This document shows positions 26,001 to 33,987 of a stretch of 64,000 bases of DNA, one piece after another; positions within the stretch are counted from its first letter, which is position 1; each line of letters starts with the position of its first letter. The translations under genes and the position numbers were made by a program. Origin of the DNA: Arachnia rubra (GTDB taxonomy: Bacteria; Actinomycetota; Actinomycetes; Propionibacteriales; Propionibacteriaceae); the NCBI RefSeq assembly GCF_019973735.1, contig NZ_AP024463.1, positions 248,001-312,000 on the forward strand, in the 5' to 3' direction. The notes beneath the pieces are model-generated. The model saw nothing but the letters and a program-made list of their open reading frames with translations. It searched no databases and was not told where the DNA came from.

Positions 26001-26900
26001 GAGGCTTAGTCAGAATGTGTTTCTGTAGAATTCGAGTGCGGCTACTGTGGTGATTGTTTCTGGGAATGTTGTGAAGGGTCTGCGGTAGTCGGTGTGGAGA
26101 ATTCTCCAGGTTTTGAGGTTGGCGATGACTCGTTCGATCATGTAGCGTATCGCGTTTACTGACTTGTTGAACCTTTTTTCTTCTTCTGTGTGTTGTTGTT
26201 TCGGTTGGGTTCGGATGGGGGTGATCATGCCGAGTCCGATGTATCCTTTGTCGCCGATGAGTTGCCCGGTGGTGATGTGGTCGAGTAGGCCGGTTTCTTT
26301 GAGTGCGTGTGCGTCATGGGTGCGGCCGGGCATCGGGTCGGAGATGAAGGCGAGCCGTCCTGTCAGGTCGCATGCAACCTGGACGTTGACGCCGGTGGTT
26401 TTGTGTTTGCCGGAGTACAGTTCTGGCATGGTGCGCCATGACCAGGTCGGCAGTAGGGTGCCATCGACGATGAGTGGTTCGCTGACATCGAGGTCGTCGA
26501 CCGTGGGGGTGCAGTCCTGCAGGGCCTGTCCCAGGATGGGCATCCAGGATGCGATGGTTCGAGAGATCGTTTTCTGGGAGACGTGGAACTGGTCGGCAAT
26601 CGATGCTTGTGTGCGGTTGGATCGCAGATAGATCAAGGCCACAACAACACACTTGTACAGTCCTAGTGTGGGTTTCCGTCCTGCTCGGGAGGCTGGTGCC
26701 TCGCGGAGGTCATGGATGCGTGCGACAAGGTCGGTGATCTGTTCGCTGCTAAGACCTGTGCTAGAGTACATGGGAAGGCTCAACTTTCGATTGACTGTGT
26801 TGGTACTATCAATTATTCAGGAAGTTGAGCCTTCCTCGCGCATACCGACACGCACAACACGTCAATTAACTATTGCAGCCACCGATTCTGACTAAGCCTC
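26001..26900 (-). mobile_element. IS5-type insertion sequence, 900 bp, intact
   Basis: It has perfect 16-bp inverted ends, GAGGCTTAGTCAGAAT at 26001-26016 and its complement at 26885-26900, and a 3-bp target duplication CAG (25998-26000 and 26901-26903). It has the same length as the element at 5521-6420 and related ends. Its transposase is intact. It interrupts an interspersed repeat, which gives independent proof of the boundaries. Confidence 0.93.
26010..26783 (-). CDS. IS5-type transposase (DDE_Tnp_4)
   Basis: The 257-residue intact transposase is related to that at 5530-6285. The N-terminal helix-turn-helix is QASIADQFHVSQKTISRTIA. Catalytic segments are EPLIVDGTLLPTWSW (Asp), QLIGDKGYIGLGM (Asp) and IRYMIERVIANLKTWRIL (Glu). 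The stop lies 9 bp inside the left end of the element, and the start about 117 bp from the other end. All catalytic residues are present and the ends and target duplication are perfect, so this copy may be active. Confidence 0.92.
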   Translation of the reverse strand: MSLPMYSSTGLSSEQITDLVARIHDLREAPASRAGRKPTLGLYKCVVVALIYLRSNRTQASIADQFHVSQKTISRTIASWMPILGQALQDCTPTVDDLDVSEPLIVDGTLLPTWSWRTMPELYSGKHKTTGVNVQVACDLTGRLAFISDPMPGRTHDAHALKETGLLDHITTGQLIGDKGYIGLGMITPIRTQPKQQHTEEEKRFNKSVNAIRYMIERVIANLKTWRILHTDYRRPFTTFPETITTVAALEFYRNTF

Positions 26901-26937
26901 CAGGGCCAGCAAACGGGGGATAAGGCCAGCAAAAGGG

Positions 26938-26970
26938 ACGGGGCCCGGCGCATTCGACACCGGGCCCCGT
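26938..26970 (-). terminator. hairpin terminator after btuF-like gene
   Basis: ACGGGGCCCGG (26938-26948) pairs with CCGGGCCCCGT (26960-26970) around an 11-nt loop. It lies 10 bp after the stop of the substrate-binding protein on the minus strand and would end the cobalamin-transport operon. No strong U-tract follows, because the IS-split repeat begins there. Confidence 0.6.
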
Positions 26971-26980
26971 CGGGGATTGC

Positions 26981-28072
26981 TCAGGACAGCTTGTCCCTGC
27001 CTGCCAGGTCAGCGGGCATCTCAAGATGCGTCGTGACGTCAGAGGTAGGGGCCAGGCCGTGCTTCTCGAAGGACTTGCGCAGGTACTCGGCGGCGTCGAT
27101 GTTCAGTGGGCTCTCCGTCCACATGGCGTAGGGCAGGTTGATGAACCGTTCCTCCTTGACCGCGGCGAGGTCCTTGGTGAGCGCGTTCGACTTCAGGACG
27201 TCGATCTTCTCCTGGTAGGTCTGCGGCGGGTAGTCCACGAACGCGATGATGTCGGGATTGGCGGTGGCCACTCGCTCCCAGCTGACCTTGGTCCAGGTGT
27301 CCTCGACGTCGGCGGTGGCGTTGGTGCCGCCGGCGGCCTCGATGATCGCGTTCGGCGCCCCGTAGGAGCCGCTGGTGAAGACCGTGTCGCTGGCGGAGTC
27401 GAACAGGAACACCACCGGCTTCTTCTCCGGCTTCGGTGCGTTCTGCACCGCCGTCAGGCGGGTGTCCATGTCGTCGACAACCCCCTTGGCGACGTCGCTG
27501 TGCCCGGTGATGGTGCCGAGGTTGCTGATGTCGGTGCGGACCGCCTCCCACGGGTCGACGATGCCGCGCTTGGTGGTGCCCGGCTGGCGGCAGGACTCGG
27601 TCAGCAGGTAGGAGGGGATGCCCTTGTCGGACAGGGTCTGCGGGGTCAGGTTCTTCTCCTCCGAGAAGCCGTAGTTCCAGCCCGCGACCATGAGGTCGGG
27701 GGTGGCCGCGATAATCGACTCCAGGGTGGGGTACTTGTCGCTCACCTTGTTCAGGCCATTGACGACCTCAGCGCCGTACTTGGCCTGCAGGATCGGCAGG
27801 TCGCGTTCCACGCTGCTGACCGCCGTGATCTCCTTGGACGCTCCCGCGGCCAGGGCCAGCGCGACGATGTTGCCATCGTTGACGTACATCTTCTTCGCCT
27901 GGCTTTTCAGGGTGAGGTCCTCGCCGCAGTTCTTCACGGTGACTGCGCCGGACGCGGAGCCGGCGGACCCGCTCGCCCCGTTGGACGGCGAGGAGCTGGG
28001 GGAGGAGCAGGCGCTGAGCACGATGAGCGGCAGGGCAAGCCAGGTGACTGCCCGGGTGCTGCGGTTGATCAT
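26981..28072 (-). CDS. btuF: cobalamin/corrinoid ABC substrate-binding lipoprotein
   Basis: The 363-residue lipoprotein has signal peptide RAVTWLALPLIVLSAC with lipobox LSAC, then a Ser/Gly-rich linker. It is a class III periplasmic-binding fold (FecB/BtuF): LALAAGASKEITAVSS, IIAATPDLMVAG, VVFLFDSASDTVFTSGSYGA, ANPDIIAFVDYPP. It would present the ligand to the permease at the outer face of the membrane. The family covers siderophores, haem and cobalamin; the cobalamin riboswitch heading this three-gene operon points to a corrinoid. It overlaps the ATPase gene by 4 bp and is the last gene of the operon. Confidence 0.85.
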   Translation of the reverse strand: MINRSTRAVTWLALPLIVLSACSSPSSSPSNGASGSAGSASGAVTVKNCGEDLTLKSQAKKMYVNDGNIVALALAAGASKEITAVSSVERDLPILQAKYGAEVVNGLNKVSDKYPTLESIIAATPDLMVAGWNYGFSEEKNLTPQTLSDKGIPSYLLTESCRQPGTTKRGIVDPWEAVRTDISNLGTITGHSDVAKGVVDDMDTRLTAVQNAPKPEKKPVVFLFDSASDTVFTSGSYGAPNAIIEAAGGTNATADVEDTWTKVSWERVATANPDIIAFVDYPPQTYQEKIDVLKSNALTKDLAAVKEERFINLPYAMWTESPLNIDAAEYLRKSFEKHGLAPTSDVTTHLEMPADLAGRDKLS

Positions 28073-28884
28073 GTGGTTTCCTCTGGTCTCTCTTTGGTTT
28101 CGGTTGCAGTGGTTGGCACGAGGCCGTCTATGACGAGGTGCGCGACCCCGTCGTCGTCCGCCGGGATCTGGCGGGCGCGTACCTTGAACGTGGTCTCCAG
28201 GTTCAAGGCGGTCATGACCTCTTCGGGTGTCCCGGAGGCGTGAACCTGGCCGTTGGCGAGCATCACGATCCGGTCGAACCAGCCCATGGCCAGGTCGAGG
28301 TCGTGGATTGAGGCCAGGATGGTGCGCTTCGTGTCGCGCATGGTCTGCAGCAGGTGAAGCTGGTGGTGCACGTCGAGATGGTTGGTGGGCTCGTCGAGCA
28401 GCAGCAGCTCAGTGCCCTGCGCCAGTCCCTTGGCGAGCATCGCACGTCGGCGCTCGCCACCGGAGAGGTTGCTGCATTTGCGCGAGGCCAGGGCAGACAG
28501 CCCCACCATCTCCAGGGACTCGCCGACGACCCGGCGCTCATCGGCGCCGCCAGCCTGCCACGGCAGCATGTGCGGCAGCCGGCCGAGGGCCACCATCTCC
28601 GCCAGGGTCAGGTCCTCGGGGGCTGACTCCTCCTGGGCGACGAAGGCCAGCTGGCGTGCCCGCTGCCTGGGACCTAGCGTCGCCAGGTCCTTGCCGCCCA
28701 CCAGGACGCGGCCCGCTGCGGGACGGCGGATGCCCGCCAGCACCCGCATCAGGGTTGACTTCCCCACGCCGTTCACGCCGACGATGGCGGTCATGGTGTG
28801 AGGTGTGAGATCGAGGTTGATGCCGGAGACGATCACCCGCTGCCCGATGGTGCAGGTCAGATCCTGAGCGCGGAGCGTGGTCAT
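28069..28884 (-). CDS. btuD: cobalamin/corrinoid ABC transporter ATPase
   Basis: The 271-residue ATPase has Walker A VGVNGVGKSTLMRVLAG, Q-loop LAFVAQEESAPEDLTLAE, signature CSNLSGGERRRAMLAKGLAQ, Walker B ELLLLDEPTNHLD and H-loop ILASIHDLDLAM, in the FecE/BtuD style. The start is ATG 28884, overlapping the permease stop (ATGA). It is the middle gene of the riboswitch-controlled operon. Corrinoid specificity is inferred from the riboswitch. Confidence 0.88.
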   Translation of the reverse strand: MTTLRAQDLTCTIGQRVIVSGINLDLTPHTMTAIVGVNGVGKSTLMRVLAGIRRPAAGRVLVGGKDLATLGPRQRARQLAFVAQEESAPEDLTLAEMVALGRLPHMLPWQAGGADERRVVGESLEMVGLSALASRKCSNLSGGERRRAMLAKGLAQGTELLLLDEPTNHLDVHHQLHLLQTMRDTKRTILASIHDLDLAMGWFDRIVMLANGQVHASGTPEEVMTALNLETTFKVRARQIPADDDGVAHLVIDGLVPTTATETKERPEETT

Positions 28885-29939
28885 GCGGCACCCCCGAATC
28901 CGTAGCTGCGGCGACCCATGACGATGAAGAACACCGGGGCCCCGACCAGTCCGGTCACCACGCCGATCGGCACCTCGGCGGGCGCGACGATGACGCGGGA
29001 GGCCACATCCACCCAGAGCAGAAACAGGCCGCCGAGGGCCGCCGACAACGGCACCACCCGGCGGTGCAGCGCACCCACCATCATCCGGGCGAGGTGGGGG
29101 ATCACCAGGCCGACGAAGCCGATGCCGCCGGAGACCGCGACCAGCGTCCCCACCAGCACCGCCAGCAGCAGGAACAGAGCCTGCCGCAGCGCCCCGACGG
29201 GGATGCCGAGCGACGCGGCGGCGTCCGGCCCCTGGGCCATGGCGTCGAGCCAGCCGCTGCCCAGCAGGAACAGAACCAGGCAGACCAGGACGACGATGAC
29301 GGGCAGCGGGATCTTGTTCCAGTCGGCTCCGGCGACGCTGCCGAGCAGCCAGGAGAGGACCGACTGGGTGGCGCGCGGGTCGCCCTTGTAGACCAGGAAG
29401 CTGGCGACAGCCGAGAAGGCAGCCGACAGCACCACCCCTGACAGGACGAGCCGGATCGGGGTGAGGCCGCCCTGGGCCATCGTCACCAGGTAGACGGCGA
29501 GCGCGGCCCCCAGCGACCCCAGCATCGCGCCCACCGAGATCGCCCAGATCCCGAAGCCGGAGAGGACACCGAAGGTGATCACGGCGGTGGCGCCGACGGA
29601 AGCGCCCGCGGAGACGCCCAGCAGGTAGGGGTCGGCCAGGGGGTTGCGCACCAGCGTTTGCATCCCGCAGCCCGCGATCCCCAGTCCCGCGCCGACCACC
29701 ACGGCCAGCAGGGAGCGTGGCAGCCGTGCCTCCCAGACGATGAGGTCCACGTACGGGGTGCTGCTGACGGTTCCCTGGAGCCTGGCAGTGATCGCCTCCC
29801 ACACGGCCTCGCCGGGTAGCGGCTCGGACCCGATCGTGACGGAGTAGACGATGCTCAGCGCGGTGAGCGCTAACACCAGGAGGCAGAGGGGCAGCGTGAG
29901 GTACCTGGTCACCCCACGCGCCGTTTCCGGGCGTGGCAA
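28881..29939 (-). CDS. btuC: cobalamin/corrinoid ABC permease (FecCD/BtuC)
   Basis: The 352-residue permease has about ten membrane segments and the FecCD hallmarks LPRSLLAVVVGAGLGIAGCG, MQTLVRNPLADPYLLGVSAG, GGIGFVGLVIPHLARMMVG and a C-terminal GLVGAPVFFIVMGRR coupling region. The start is a TTG at 29939 with a well placed GGGGAG; no ATG is available in the right place. It is the first gene of the operon, directly after the cobalamin riboswitch. Confidence 0.9.
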   Translation of the reverse strand: MPRPETARGVTRYLTLPLCLLVLALTALSIVYSVTIGSEPLPGEAVWEAITARLQGTVSSTPYVDLIVWEARLPRSLLAVVVGAGLGIAGCGMQTLVRNPLADPYLLGVSAGASVGATAVITFGVLSGFGIWAISVGAMLGSLGAALAVYLVTMAQGGLTPIRLVLSGVVLSAAFSAVASFLVYKGDPRATQSVLSWLLGSVAGADWNKIPLPVIVVLVCLVLFLLGSGWLDAMAQGPDAAASLGIPVGALRQALFLLLAVLVGTLVAVSGGIGFVGLVIPHLARMMVGALHRRVVPLSAALGGLFLLWVDVASRVIVAPAEVPIGVVTGLVGAPVFFIVMGRRSYGFGGAA

Positions 29940-29984
29940 AGAGTCTCCCCAAAGTCCATGAGCCTGTGCGCGAGGCTCGTTACC

Positions 29985-30150
29985 GACAGGTGAAGCTGCG
30001 GTCTTCGGACTCCGGATCCTCCTTGCCCACGGCCTTCCCGGGGTGCCCCAGTGGCTTGAGTCGCAGGTTTGTCACCGTCACCGCTGCGCGTCAGTCCCGG
30101 ATTCTCACCGGGTTCCCGTGCCCACCGCAGTGGGCCAGCTTCAGGCGGAG
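29985..30150 (-). promoter_or_regulatory. cobalamin (B12) riboswitch
   Basis: On the minus strand the core reads GGGAACCCGGTGAGAATCCG, then GGACTGACGCGCAGCGGTGA, matching the conserved cobalamin riboswitch pattern GGGAA…GGTGxxAATCC…ACTG…CGCAxCGGT. Downstream are the segment AAGCCACTGGGGC and the B12-box-like AGTCCGAAGACCGCAGC (about 29997-30013). A hairpin GAGCCTCGCGCACAGGCTC (29959-29977) before the GGGGAG site of the permease gene may be the expression platform. Ligand binding would shut off the transporter genes. Boundaries are approximate. Confidence 0.88.
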
Positions 30151-30199
30151 GATATCAGTTTTTTGAAAAAATACTTTCCCAGGCTGTTCAGGGGGCCTC

Positions 30200-30865
30200 T
30201 CAGCTCTGCCGGCGCGCGATCAGGCCACAGATGTGGACGGTGATGATCTCTGCCAGGATCTCGCTGAATGTGAGATGTGTCGCCGCGATCGCCGGGTCGG
30301 CGTCGTAGGCCGCCTGCAGCGCCTCGGTCGGCTGGCTGAGCGGCCAGGCGGTGCTGGCCGTCAGCAGCACCACCACGACGAGCTGCTGGGCGTTTGACTC
30401 GGTCAGCTCTGGGACGGCATCCGAGAAGATCTTCGTAAGCGCAGTCGCTGACTCGGTGGTGGCGTGCTTGTGACGCAGTGCGGTCTTGGCTGAGATGTTC
30501 CGCTCCAGGACGGCGGCCTGGGCGCTGACCAGGTCGCACAGCACCGGCCGCTCGGCCAGGGTGGCAGCGATCAGCTCCGCCAGCTGATCCCCGTTATCGG
30601 CGGTGCCGTGTCCGAGGTGCTGGGTACGCTGGCGCAGTACAGCGACCCATTCCTGGAGCTCGGCGTCCAGAAGCTCCAGCAGGATCGCCTCGCGGGAGTC
30701 GAAATAGCGCAATACGTTCGACTTGGCCAGGCCGATGCGGCGGCTGAGCTCGTTCAGGCTGATGGATGCCGCCGGCATCTCGGCAAGCATCGACGCGGCG
30801 GTCGCCAGGATTGCCTGTCGCCGCTGATCGCGCTGCTCGTGGGTGCGTGCTCTGTGAAAGATCAC
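30200..30865 (-). CDS. TetR-family regulator
   Basis: The 221-residue regulator has RRQAILATAASMLAEMPAAS followed by ISLNELSRRIGLAKSNVLRY and FDSREAIL, a TetR helix-turn-helix, with a C-terminal domain of the AcrR-like type. The start is a GTG at 30865. It is divergent from the dehydrogenase at 30963 across a 97-bp spacer that contains ACCAATGGTTCGTTACTGTC-like half-sites, so it probably represses that gene and itself. Confidence 0.85.
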   Translation of the reverse strand: MIFHRARTHEQRDQRRQAILATAASMLAEMPAASISLNELSRRIGLAKSNVLRYFDSREAILLELLDAELQEWVAVLRQRTQHLGHGTADNGDQLAELIAATLAERPVLCDLVSAQAAVLERNISAKTALRHKHATTESATALTKIFSDAVPELTESNAQQLVVVVLLTASTAWPLSQPTEALQAAYDADPAIAATHLTFSEILAEIITVHICGLIARRQS

Positions 30866-30962
30866 GCCCTGATAGTACAGATCCGGGCGTTCCCTTGATA
30901 AGAGACCAATGGTTCGTTACTGTCGAATGGGTCAACAGACCGGCAGTCTATAAGGAGTGGGT

Positions 30963-31889
30963 ATGACCTATCAGGTTCCGGATCAGCGGGGTAAGCGCGC
31001 GATCGTGACGGGCGCGAACAGCGGCACTGGGAAGGAGGCGGCGCGGAAGCTCGCGGGCGCAGGGGCCAGCGTCATCCTGGCGGTGCGCACCGTCGCCAAG
31101 GGTGAGCAGGCGATGCGGGAGATCCGCGCCCAGCATCCGCATGCCGACGTCGAGGTGCGGCGGGTGGATCTGGCGGACCTCGCCAGCGTGCGGGAGTTCG
31201 CTAACTCGGTGCTGGCAGACGGCCAGCCGGTCGACCTGTTGCTGAACAATGCCGGCGTGATGGCGCCGCCGGTGCGGCACGAGACCGCCGACGGCTTCGA
31301 GCTGCAGCTGGGCAGCAACGTCCTCGGGCCGTTCGCCCTCACTCTCCGGCTCCTGCCAGCGCTGCTCACGGCGCCTGCGCCGCGCGTGGTCACGATGTCC
31401 AGCGGGACGGCCTCGATGGGCCGGATCGACTTCGACGACCTCAACTGGGAGAAGTCCTACGACCCCGTCAGGTCGTATGCCAGCTCCAAGCTGGCCGACC
31501 AGCTGTTGAGTCGGCAGCTGGCGCGGATCTCCCGGGAACGCGGCTGGAGGCTGCTCTCAGCTGGCGCCCATCCCGGTCATGCCAGCACAGCCCTCGCCGA
31601 GACCGGACCCCAGCTGGGCGGTGAGCTGACCCCGTCGCTGAAGATGTCGCTGAGGCTCACGAGGTGGTTGGTCCCGCGGCACTCCGCCGAGGCCGGGGCC
31701 GATCCGATGCTGTATGCCGCCACCGCGAGCGACGTCGTCCAGGGCGGCTACTACGGCCCGCGGTGGGGAGTGGTCGGTGTCCCGGCTAAGGCGAAATACG
31801 CGCGCGGAGCCAAGGACGATGCCGTCGCCGAACGCCTGTGGACCGAGGCTGAGCGACTGACCGGGGTTACGCTGCCTGACGCCAGCTGA
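30963..31889 (+). CDS. short-chain dehydrogenase/reductase
   Basis: The 308-residue classical SDR of the retinol-dehydrogenase-like group has cofactor motif AIVTGANSGTGKEAARKLAG (TGxxxGxG) and VDLLLNNAGVM (NNAG). The catalytic residues are Ser in VVTMSSGTASM and Tyr/Lys in SYASSKLADQLLS. GAHPGHASTAL is the PG loop. The start is ATG 30963 with AGGAG 5-9 bp upstream. The substrate is unknown; it is probably regulated by the divergent TetR. Confidence 0.88.
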   Translation: MTYQVPDQRGKRAIVTGANSGTGKEAARKLAGAGASVILAVRTVAKGEQAMREIRAQHPHADVEVRRVDLADLASVREFANSVLADGQPVDLLLNNAGVMAPPVRHETADGFELQLGSNVLGPFALTLRLLPALLTAPAPRVVTMSSGTASMGRIDFDDLNWEKSYDPVRSYASSKLADQLLSRQLARISRERGWRLLSAGAHPGHASTALAETGPQLGGELTPSLKMSLRLTRWLVPRHSAEAGADPMLYAATASDVVQGGYYGPRWGVVGVPAKAKYARGAKDDAVAERLWTEAERLTGVTLPDAS

Positions 31890-31904
31890 GCCCGGCTCGT
31901 GGGC

Positions 31905-32798
31905 TCAGACATCCAGGCCTGCGAAAAGGTCGTCGGCTGGGCCGTCACCGGGGAAGGGGACCCCGGCGGCTAGCCGGTAGGCCTCGCCTGAGCCGTCGAT
32001 GCTGCGGGTGAGCCTAGCCAGCTTCCAGAACGGGCTCTCCGGGTCGACCTGGCTGCGGTAAGCGGCCAGGGCGGCCTCGCAGCGTTCCGCCCGTTCGTCG
32101 AAGCCGATGACAGCTGCGATCTGCTCCGGATCTATGTTGAAGCGTCGTCGCATGGCCTCGGGATCGAAGCCCTCGACCATCTCGGGAGCGACTTCCTGCG
32201 CCTTCTCGAAGGCCGCGGCCCACGCCATGGGGTTGTAGGTGATCCACAGGATCCGGCTGACCTGCCAGGGCTCGCCCAGGTCGGGGCGGTACGACGGCAC
32301 TGCCGCCAGCTGGGATGCGTACATGGTGACGCGGTGGGCCTGGATGTGGTCGGGATGGCCGTAGTTGCCGTTCTGGTCGTAGGTGGCGATCACCTGGGGG
32401 CGGCGGTCCCGGATCAGGGCGACCAGATGGTCGGCGGCCTCCAGCAGGTCGGCGGCCCAGAACGCGCCCTCCGGCAGCTCGTCGCGAGGGATGACGTTGC
32501 CCTGGTCGTCGGTGGCCATCCCCGAGTCGTGGTAGCGGCCCTGCCCGCCCAGCCAGACGTGGTCGGTGACCCCCAAGGTCTCCATCGCCTGCGTGAGCTC
32601 CCCGATGCGGTGCGCGCCGAGTTCCTTGGGGCTCAGGTGCTCCAGCTCGGGAACCAGGATCTCGCCCAGCTCTCCGAGGGTGCAGGTGACCAGCGTCACC
32701 TGTGCGCCCTCGTCGACGTAGCGCGACATCGTGGCGGGGGACTGCGACGACTCATCGTCGGGATGGGCATGGACGAACATCAAACGGCGGTCAGACAC
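31905..32798 (-). CDS. mshB: mycothiol biosynthesis deacetylase MshB
   Basis: The enzyme removes the acetyl group from N-acetyl-glucosaminyl-inositol (GlcNAc-Ins), the second committed step to mycothiol. The zinc site is visible: RLMFVHAHPDDESSQSPATM (AHPDD) and NYGHPDHIQAHRVT (HPDHxxxH). The fold is PIG-L/LmbE. The start is taken as the GTG at 32798 (MSDRRLMFVHAH); the frame extends upstream to 32843. Its presence places the organism among mycothiol-producing actinobacteria. It is convergent with the SDR gene, 15 bp away. Confidence 0.92.
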   Translation of the reverse strand: MSDRRLMFVHAHPDDESSQSPATMSRYVDEGAQVTLVTCTLGELGEILVPELEHLSPKELGAHRIGELTQAMETLGVTDHVWLGGQGRYHDSGMATDDQGNVIPRDELPEGAFWAADLLEAADHLVALIRDRRPQVIATYDQNGNYGHPDHIQAHRVTMYASQLAAVPSYRPDLGEPWQVSRILWITYNPMAWAAAFEKAQEVAPEMVEGFDPEAMRRRFNIDPEQIAAVIGFDERAERCEAALAAYRSQVDPESPFWKLARLTRSIDGSGEAYRLAAGVPFPGDGPADDLFAGLDV

Positions 32799-32889
32799 AA
32801 CGGCAAGAGTAGTAGCTCCTACGGCCACTGCGCCGCGCGTCAACCGGGACCCCTACAGCGCGGCTTTGTAGGTCTCCTCGAATCGATGG

Positions 32890-32924
32890 CGTTGGCCGCA
32901 CCGGAGTTTCCGGTACGGCCAACG
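32890..32924 (-). terminator. hairpin terminator
   Basis: CGTTGGCCGCACCGG…CCGGTACGGCCAACG forms a near-perfect 15-bp stem with a short AGTTT loop between the proline-rich membrane protein gene (stop at 32950) and mshB. It probably ends transcription of the former on the minus strand. Confidence 0.6.
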
Positions 32925-32949
32925 ATTCCAAGAGATAGAGGTGCTGGTC

Positions 32950-33660
32950 TTACGACTTCCGCCAGCTCTTCGACTCAGGCTTGAACAACAGATAGATGAT
33001 GCTGCCGGCCAGACCCAAGCCGATGGCCACGCCGATGATCCAGCTTCCGTTATAGCTGGTGCTAGCGGAACTGGCCATCAGGCTGTACACCATGTTCAGC
33101 AGCACCAGGGCGACCTGGGCAAAGGCGGCATAAAGCAACACGTTGTAGCGGTTGCCCCTGAGGAACGTGATGCCGCCGATCAGGAGAGCGACGGCAGTGA
33201 TGAGAGTGCCGGCCGCTTGGATGTAGCCGAGGGTGATTGCTAGTCCGATCGAGTTGCCGACGCGAAGGGTTTCGCCGAGGCTCTGAAGGGCAGAGACGCC
33301 TGCGAAGCCTATGATGCCTGCGAGGATCCCGAGGCTGCCGTCGATGATTCCGACCACGGAGGCGCCGGTTGCGGCTCCAGGACGTACGCCCTGCTGCTGG
33401 TTGTTGTACATGTACGGGTTCTGGCCGTACCCTGGCGCTGGCTGGCCGTACGGCTGGCCCGGCTGCTGACCGTACCCCGGCGCTGGCTGGCCGTAGGGCT
33501 GGCCCGGCTGCTGACTGGCGGGTGGGGGTGTCGGCTGGCCGTAGGGCTGCGCGTTGCCGTACGGGGTGGAAGCTGTGGGGTCGCCCTGTTGAGGCTGATA
33601 GCCTGGCTGCCCAGGCTGGTATCCCGGCTGCTGGGGCCCGGGCGGGTACTGGTCACTCAT
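32950..33660 (-). CDS. proline/glutamine-rich N-terminus, four-helix membrane protein
   Basis: The first ~90 residues are Pro/Gln/Gly/Tyr-rich. They contain the tandem unit QQPGQPYGQPAPGYG twice, which at the DNA level is a ~60-bp direct repeat near 33425-33510. Then come four hydrophobic helices (SVVGIIDGSLGILAGIIGFA, IGLAITLGYIQAAGTLITAV, NVLLYAAFAQVALVLLNMVY, GSWIIGVAIGLGLAGSIIYL). Such proteins are common and uncharacterised in actinobacteria; the disordered head probably faces the cytoplasm. The ATG at 33660 starts MSDQYPPGPQQP. No function is assigned. Confidence 0.7.
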   Translation of the reverse strand: MSDQYPPGPQQPGYQPGQPGYQPQQGDPTASTPYGNAQPYGQPTPPPASQQPGQPYGQPAPGYGQQPGQPYGQPAPGYGQNPYMYNNQQQGVRPGAATGASVVGIIDGSLGILAGIIGFAGVSALQSLGETLRVGNSIGLAITLGYIQAAGTLITAVALLIGGITFLRGNRYNVLLYAAFAQVALVLLNMVYSLMASSASTSYNGSWIIGVAIGLGLAGSIIYLLFKPESKSWRKS

Positions 33661-33987
33661 TGCGTGCAGACCTTTCTACAGAAATGCATGTACAACTTTA
33701 GCGGTCCTGGGTGTCATGAGAGATGCCGGTGGTGGGTTGGCGGTCAGGCGAATGGCATCCAGGTTCCGCGCTGACAAGGCATCTGTCAAGGGGGTGCAGC
33801 GGAGAGTTGCGGCCGCCGGTGATCTTCAGGTCAGGGATGGGGCCTGGGCGCTGCGAGTCCCCTGATCCCTATCGGCGGGATCCTGCAAAATTATCTCCGT
33901 CGTCGAGGTTGTTGGGGAACGACCGTAGTGAGGTCCGACTCCCTGACTCGACCTGGCTAAATTTGCCCTGGCTAGGGGAATCTGTCG
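33661..33987. other. intergenic, 327 bp, divergent promoters
   Basis: This non-coding stretch separates the minus-strand membrane protein from the plus-strand debranching enzyme. It must hold both promoters. No palindrome, RNA gene or repeat was recognised by eye. Confidence 0.5.

Larger units (their letters stand above)
25949..26940. repeat. interspersed hairpin repeat (copy B), split by IS
   Basis: The left part (25949-26000) carries the stem arm and the core GTTTGCCTGTGTTGTGAGGC. The right part (26901-26940) carries GGCCAGCAAACGGGGGATAA and the start of another 20-bp unit. Deleting 26001-26900 and one copy of the CAG target duplication rebuilds a sequence colinear with copy A at 18428. 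The repeat therefore predates the insertion. Confidence 0.8.

Noticed and set aside
28069..29952. A 627-codon frame spanning the permease and ATPase genes
   Set aside because: The N-terminal half is an Arg/Gly-rich shadow of the FecCD permease; the true ATPase gene starts at 28884.
32941..33701. Repetitive DNA near 33420-33530 considered as a minisatellite or CRISPR
   Set aside because: The repeat is in frame and encodes the PGQPYGQPAPGYG units of a membrane protein; there are no spacers.
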